Shown piece after piece: positions 41,759-45,068 of a stretch of DNA of 45,068 nt (positions are counted from its first letter, which is position 1; every line of letters starts with the position of its first letter). The stretch spans positions 1-45,068 of the forward strand of contig JBEKYC010000055.1 of assembly GCA_049511415.1 (NCBI GenBank). The letters are read 5' to 3'. The translations under genes and the position numbers were made by a program. This DNA is from Bog-159 sp049511415 (lineage in GTDB: Bacteria > Acidobacteriota > Terriglobia > Bryobacterales > Bryobacteraceae). Below the pieces are notes generated by a model, which was not told the DNA's origin, did no database searches, and was given only the letters and a program-made list of their open reading frames with translations.

Positions 41759-44413
41759 TCATTCGTACCGCAGCGCGGTCACGGGAGAAATCCGGGTCGC
41801 CCGCAGCGCCGGAATCAGCGTGGCCAGCAGAACCACGAGCATCATCGCCAATGGCGCAGCCGCGAACGTCATCGCGTCGGTGATGCCGACGCCGAATAGC
41901 ATCGTCTGGAGCAGGCGCGAGAGCGCGAACGCTCCGCCGATGCCGAGCGCGATGCCCATGGCGGCCAGCGATAAGCCTTGCCGGATGACCATTCGCACCA
42001 CATCCGCCTGAGCGGCCCCCAGGGCCATGCGCACGCCAATTTCGTGCGTGCGCTGCGTTACGGAATAGGCGATCAAACCGTAGATTCCCACGACTGCCAT
42101 TAGCAGGGCGATTCCGGCGAACAACGAGAGCAGCATGGTATCGAAGCGCGGCTGGGAGACGGACAGCGCTCGCGCCTGTTCCAAGGTGGCGATTTGCGCC
42201 AGGGTCGCGCCCGGATCGATGGCCTGGACGACGCGGCGCAGGGGCCCCGCCAGCCGCGCGGCCTCACCGGAAGAACGCACGGCCAGGAACATACGCCTCC
42301 CATAGTTCTGGGCGAACGGCAAGTAGTAGGCCGGGTCCGTATCGACCGTCAACCCCAGGTATTTGACATTGCCTACCACGCCGACGATTTCCATCCATTT
42401 GTTGCCTAATTCGGGCCCGCTCTGCCGGATGCGCTTTCCCAACGGTTCCTGATTAGGCAGGAAGCGGCGGACGAATCCCTCGCTGACGATCGTTACCGGC
42501 GCCGCCTCCTGATTGTCGTGATCGGTAAAATACCGGCCTTTGCGCAGCGGGATCCCCAGCGTCCGGAAGAAATCGGGGCCCGCGGTCACATCGGAGATGA
42601 TGGGGTTCAACTCACCGGGAGCCAGACTCTGCCCTTCGATGCCAAAGGTATCGGCATCGCCCTGCTCGTCGGGGGGCAGGGAATCGGTGACGGCTGCACT
42701 TTCCACTCCCGTCACGCTCCGCGCACGGCGTAGCACCTCATCGTAAAAGGCAAGGCCGGCGCTGGCGTCGTTATACTTCTGGTTGCCGGGTGAAATGAGC
42801 ATGGTCAGGATCTGCCGCGGCGGGGTGGAAAACCCGCCGGTGACCCACTGCAGATTCGCGAAACTGCGCAGTAGCAAACCCGCGCCCACCAGAAGCATCA
42901 GGGATACCGCGATTTCACAAACCACCAGCGCGGATCGAGTGCGTCCGCGGGTCCGGCTGGCGGCGCTCGCACGTCCGCCTTCTTTGAGCGCCGCGTTCAG
43001 GTTCGCACGCGCGCTTTGGAATGCCGGCGCCAGCCCGAACAGAATGCCGGTGAGCATGGAGACGAAGAGCGTGAAACCGAGCGCGCGCAGATCCAACCGG
43101 ACCGAATCGACGAACGGCAGGTCGCCGGGGTTCCAGGCGCGGATCAGACCGATGCCGCCCCACGCCAATAACAGCCCTACGGCGCCGCCCATCAGGGCCA
43201 GAAGAACGCTTTCGGTGAGCAACTGGCGGATGAGTCGCGTGCGGCCCGCTCCGAGCGAGAGCCGCAGCGCCATCTCGCGTTCCCGGACCGTGGCCCGCGC
43301 CAGCATCAGGTTCGCGACGTTGACCACGGCGATCAGCAGCACCAGTCCCACGGCGCCGGCCAGAACCAGGATCGCGGGCTTCAGTGTGACGCCCAGCATG
43401 GCGTCGCGCAGGCTGAGCGCAGGCAGCACCAGGCGCTTATAAAAAGAATTCTGCTGCATCATGCGCAGGCCGATGTGGTTCAGATCCGCCTGTGCCTGGT
43501 GGAGCGACACGCCGGGCTTCAGCCGCGCCACGCCGCGATAGAACCAAGGGCCGTACCGCGTCGGCGGATTCAACACCAGGTTGGTCCAGACCTCCGTGAC
43601 CCAGGGGAATCGAAAGGCGCCCGGCATCACGCCGACAATGGTGGCCGGGGAACCATTTACCAGGATGGTTTGGCCGAGGACCGCGGGACTGGCGCCGAAA
43701 CGTCTCCGCCAGATGGACTCGCCGAGCAGAGCCAACGCGGCGGATGCGGGTTGGTCCTCCCCCGACGCGAAAGTCCGGCCGATCACGGGGCGCACCCCCA
43801 GGGTGGAGAAGAAGCCGGCCGTAACGGAAGCGCCCTGCACCTGTTCCGGGACGCCCGGCTTCCCGCCAATATCGAGGTTCCGGCTGGTGAAGAGCGACGG
43901 ATCTTCAAAGGCGCGATTGTTCTCTTTCCACAGCAGGTAGTCGCGCACGCACATGGTCCCGAACGCAAAGTCTCGCGGGGAATAGCGCATGAACACCACC
44001 GCCACGCGATCGGCATCGGCGTAAGGCAGCGGTCGGAACAGGATGCCGTAGACCACGCTGAACATCGCGGTATTGGCGCCGATGCCCAGTGCCAGCGCCA
44101 GCAGGGCCACCACCGTAAACGCGGGATTCTTGCGCAGCATGCGCGCGCCGTAACGCAGGTCCTGCAGAGTTTCTTCCAACACTTGACCGCTCCTGACTTG
44201 CCGCACTTCTTCTTTTACTTGTTCCAAACCGCCCAACTCGATGCGCGCGGCTCGCCGCGCTTCGGCCGAGCCCATACCGGCCGCGCGATTCTGGTCCGTC
44301 AACTGGTCCAGGTAGGCGCGCAGTTCATCGTCCAGATCGCGCTCGACGCGCACCCGCCCGAGGAGATTGCGCCGGAGACTGGCGAGCCGGCTAAACCACC
44401 GCAGATCGGCCAT
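41759..44413 (-). CDS. ADOP-type ABC transporter permease (MacB/FtsX-like)
   Basis: 884 residues, the full length of the acidobacterial duplicated orphan permease family. The N-terminal soluble part reads DDELRAYLDQLTDQNRAAGM and ARIELGGLEQVKEEVRQVR. A first MacB-periplasmic plus FtsX unit begins at FTVVALLALALGIGANTAMF and a second at RTRSALVVCEIAVSLMLLVG. The end is IGIYGLIAYSVTQRTHEIGV and SPVTALRYE. Family members lack a dedicated ATPase next door ('orphan'), as here. Substrate unknown. The upstream PadR gene is separated by one base, so the pair is one operon under PadR control. The broken gene at 1-1559 is a paralogue. Confidence 0.93.
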   Translation of the reverse strand: MADLRWFSRLASLRRNLLGRVRVERDLDDELRAYLDQLTDQNRAAGMGSAEARRAARIELGGLEQVKEEVRQVRSGQVLEETLQDLRYGARMLRKNPAFTVVALLALALGIGANTAMFSVVYGILFRPLPYADADRVAVVFMRYSPRDFAFGTMCVRDYLLWKENNRAFEDPSLFTSRNLDIGGKPGVPEQVQGASVTAGFFSTLGVRPVIGRTFASGEDQPASAALALLGESIWRRRFGASPAVLGQTILVNGSPATIVGVMPGAFRFPWVTEVWTNLVLNPPTRYGPWFYRGVARLKPGVSLHQAQADLNHIGLRMMQQNSFYKRLVLPALSLRDAMLGVTLKPAILVLAGAVGLVLLIAVVNVANLMLARATVREREMALRLSLGAGRTRLIRQLLTESVLLALMGGAVGLLLAWGGIGLIRAWNPGDLPFVDSVRLDLRALGFTLFVSMLTGILFGLAPAFQSARANLNAALKEGGRASAASRTRGRTRSALVVCEIAVSLMLLVGAGLLLRSFANLQWVTGGFSTPPRQILTMLISPGNQKYNDASAGLAFYDEVLRRARSVTGVESAAVTDSLPPDEQGDADTFGIEGQSLAPGELNPIISDVTAGPDFFRTLGIPLRKGRYFTDHDNQEAAPVTIVSEGFVRRFLPNQEPLGKRIRQSGPELGNKWMEIVGVVGNVKYLGLTVDTDPAYYLPFAQNYGRRMFLAVRSSGEAARLAGPLRRVVQAIDPGATLAQIATLEQARALSVSQPRFDTMLLSLFAGIALLMAVVGIYGLIAYSVTQRTHEIGVRMALGAAQADVVRMVIRQGLSLAAMGIALGIGGAFALSRLLQTMLFGVGITDAMTFAAAPLAMMLVVLLATLIPALRATRISPVTALRYE

Positions 44414-44414
44414 C

Positions 44415-44741
44415 TCAGCTGGCCTGCAGGGCGCTCGCCATGGCCAGCGCGATGGTTTCCCATTGCCGGGTTTCGGCCTGCAATTGCCGGCGTCCAGCGG
44501 CGGTCAGCCGGTAGAACTTGGCGCGCCGCTTGTTTTCGGAGTCGCCCCAGCTTGACGAGAGCCATCCGGCTTCCTCCATGCGATGCAGCGCCGGGAACAG
44601 CGAGCCGGGTTTCACCTGAAACGTGCTGTTGGTCATCTGCGCGATGCGGTGCGAAACTCCCAGCCCATGCATTCCCGAAAGGGCCAGCGCTTTTAAGATC
44701 AAAAGATCGAGCGTTCCTTGCAGAAGATTCGTGGCGGGCAT
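44415..44741 (-). CDS. PadR-family transcriptional regulator (acidobacterial ADOP-linked type)
   Basis: 108 residues, the normal size. The winged helix reads LLQGTLDLLILKALALSGMH and FQVKPGSLFPALHRMEEAGW, and the wing KRRAKFYRLTAAGRRQL. It begins MPATNLLQGTLD, as ADOP-linked PadRs do. It is one base upstream of the ADOP gene and is expected to repress that operon and itself. A 5-5-5 inverted repeat lies just upstream of the ATG. Confidence 0.92.
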   Translation of the reverse strand: MPATNLLQGTLDLLILKALALSGMHGLGVSHRIAQMTNSTFQVKPGSLFPALHRMEEAGWLSSSWGDSENKRRAKFYRLTAAGRRQLQAETRQWETIALAMASALQAS

Positions 44742-44746
44742 ACTTG

Positions 44747-44761
44747 TATAGAAATACTATA
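44747..44761. promoter_or_regulatory. inverted repeat, probable PadR operator
   Basis: TATAG-AAATA-CTATA (44747-44761) lies 5 nt before the padR ATG (44741) and covers a TAGTAT -10-like hexamer on the minus strand. A dimeric winged-helix repressor bound here would block padR-ADOP transcription. Confidence 0.6.
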
Positions 44762-44810
44762 TGAGTCCGGTATAGAATGTCAATAGGAACGAGCTGAGCC
44801 CGCGTCGCGT

Positions 44811-44816
44811 TACACT
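44811..44816 (+). promoter_or_regulatory. -10-like box 10 nt before the alpha-mannosidase start
   Basis: TACACT, ten bases, then ATG 44827; the same hexamer precedes the TPR sensor gene. A TAGAAT at 44773-44778 further upstream is a second candidate. Confidence 0.4.
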
Positions 44817-44826
44817 GGCTCTCGGC

Positions 44827-45068
44827 ATGCTGAGACTAGTCCCCGCCACGCTCCTTTTCGCCTGGTTCTGCTACGCGGCCCCGCAGGACCGGGACACTCT
44901 CCTCATCGTTCCCCACACGCACTGGGAAGGCGCCGTTTTCAAGACCCGCGAAGAGTATCTGGAAATCGGCCTACCGCACATTCTCGAAGCGCTGCATTTG
45001 ATGCGGCGTTATCCCGACTACCGCTTCGTGTTGGACCAGATGTGCTACATCAAGCCCTTTCTGGACCG
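44827..45068 (+). CDS. GH38-type alpha-mannosidase, N-terminal part (runs off the window)
   Basis: 80 residues are visible. A signal peptide (MLRLVPATLLFAWFCYAAPQ) is followed by DTLLIVPHTHWEGAVFKTRE. HTHW is the GH38 zinc-site opening (family pattern HTHWD; here HTHWE). LDQMCYIKPFL matches the next conserved strand. The enzyme would remove alpha-mannose residues in the periplasm or outside. Only the beginning can be judged. Confidence 0.75.
   Translation, partial: MLRLVPATLLFAWFCYAAPQDRDTLLIVPHTHWEGAVFKTREEYLEIGLPHILEALHLMRRYPDYRFVLDQMCYIKPFLD

Overview
The window looks like a chromosome segment of a Solibacter/Bryobacter-type acidobacterium. It is GC-rich, with long antisense open frames, and carries several family signatures of that group: an 'acidobacterial duplicated orphan permease' (ADOP) next to its PadR regulator, a second broken ADOP at the left edge, a very large Oar-like TonB-dependent receptor, three CRTAC1-type FG-GAP/ASPIC-UnbV proteins, and an N-terminal-helical/TPR sensor protein. 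All of this is read from sequence by eye; no search was run. No rRNA, tRNA or CRISPR array was seen.

Region 1 (1-8.2 kb) is a worn accessory stretch. An ADOP permease is broken by a perfect 44-bp tandem duplication. It is followed by an overlapping cupin gene and then a gene graveyard: a decayed metallo-beta-lactamase-like start, an HsdS C-terminal scrap, a 55-residue serine recombinase N-terminus, a ferritin-like gene lacking its 5' end and a threonine dehydratase lacking its 3' end. A methyltransferase and a lipoprotein with ankyrin repeats are intact, separated by about 1.3 kb of mostly gene-free DNA.

Region 2 (8.8-15.8 kb) has a membrane TPR sensor divergent from a di/tri-heme cytochrome c, a second graveyard (decayed propeller-like gene, TIR-domain tail, an unrecognised fragment), a secreted repeat protein with an IMC/peptidase-G2-like C-terminus, and a small hypothetical gene.

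Region 3 (16-30.7 kb) is the likely functional core. It holds a secreted glycosidase-SGNH hydrolase fusion, a 54-residue membrane miniprotein missed by ordinary ORF calling, a four-helix membrane protein, a 1118-residue propeller+TPR protein, the Oar-like receptor and a divergent LacI regulator. The receptor has a consensus promoter whose start point falls inside a perfect LacI-family operator. Downstream of lacI lie a Tat-exported alkaline-phosphatase-superfamily protein and an uncharacterised partner. This reads like a regulated nutrient (probably glycan or phospho/sulfo-glycan) acquisition locus; the substrate is unknown.

Region 4 (30.6-41 kb) has a second CRTAC1 protein, a convergent HicB-like/nucleotidyltransferase pair in which both genes carry a one-base indel, a tightly coupled operon (TPR, 78-aa exported protein, TPR, third CRTAC1, then a Gfo/Idh/MocA oxidoreductase), and a 14-motif FG-GAP protein that would form two seven-bladed propellers.

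Region 5 (41-45 kb) has a zinc-ribbon membrane protein, a 59-aa protein, the intact ADOP-PadR pair and the start of a GH38-type alpha-mannosidase.

A theme across the window is promoter architecture: at least six genes have a TANAAT or TACACT -10-like hexamer only 4-11 nt upstream of the start codon, which predicts leaderless or near-leaderless mRNAs.
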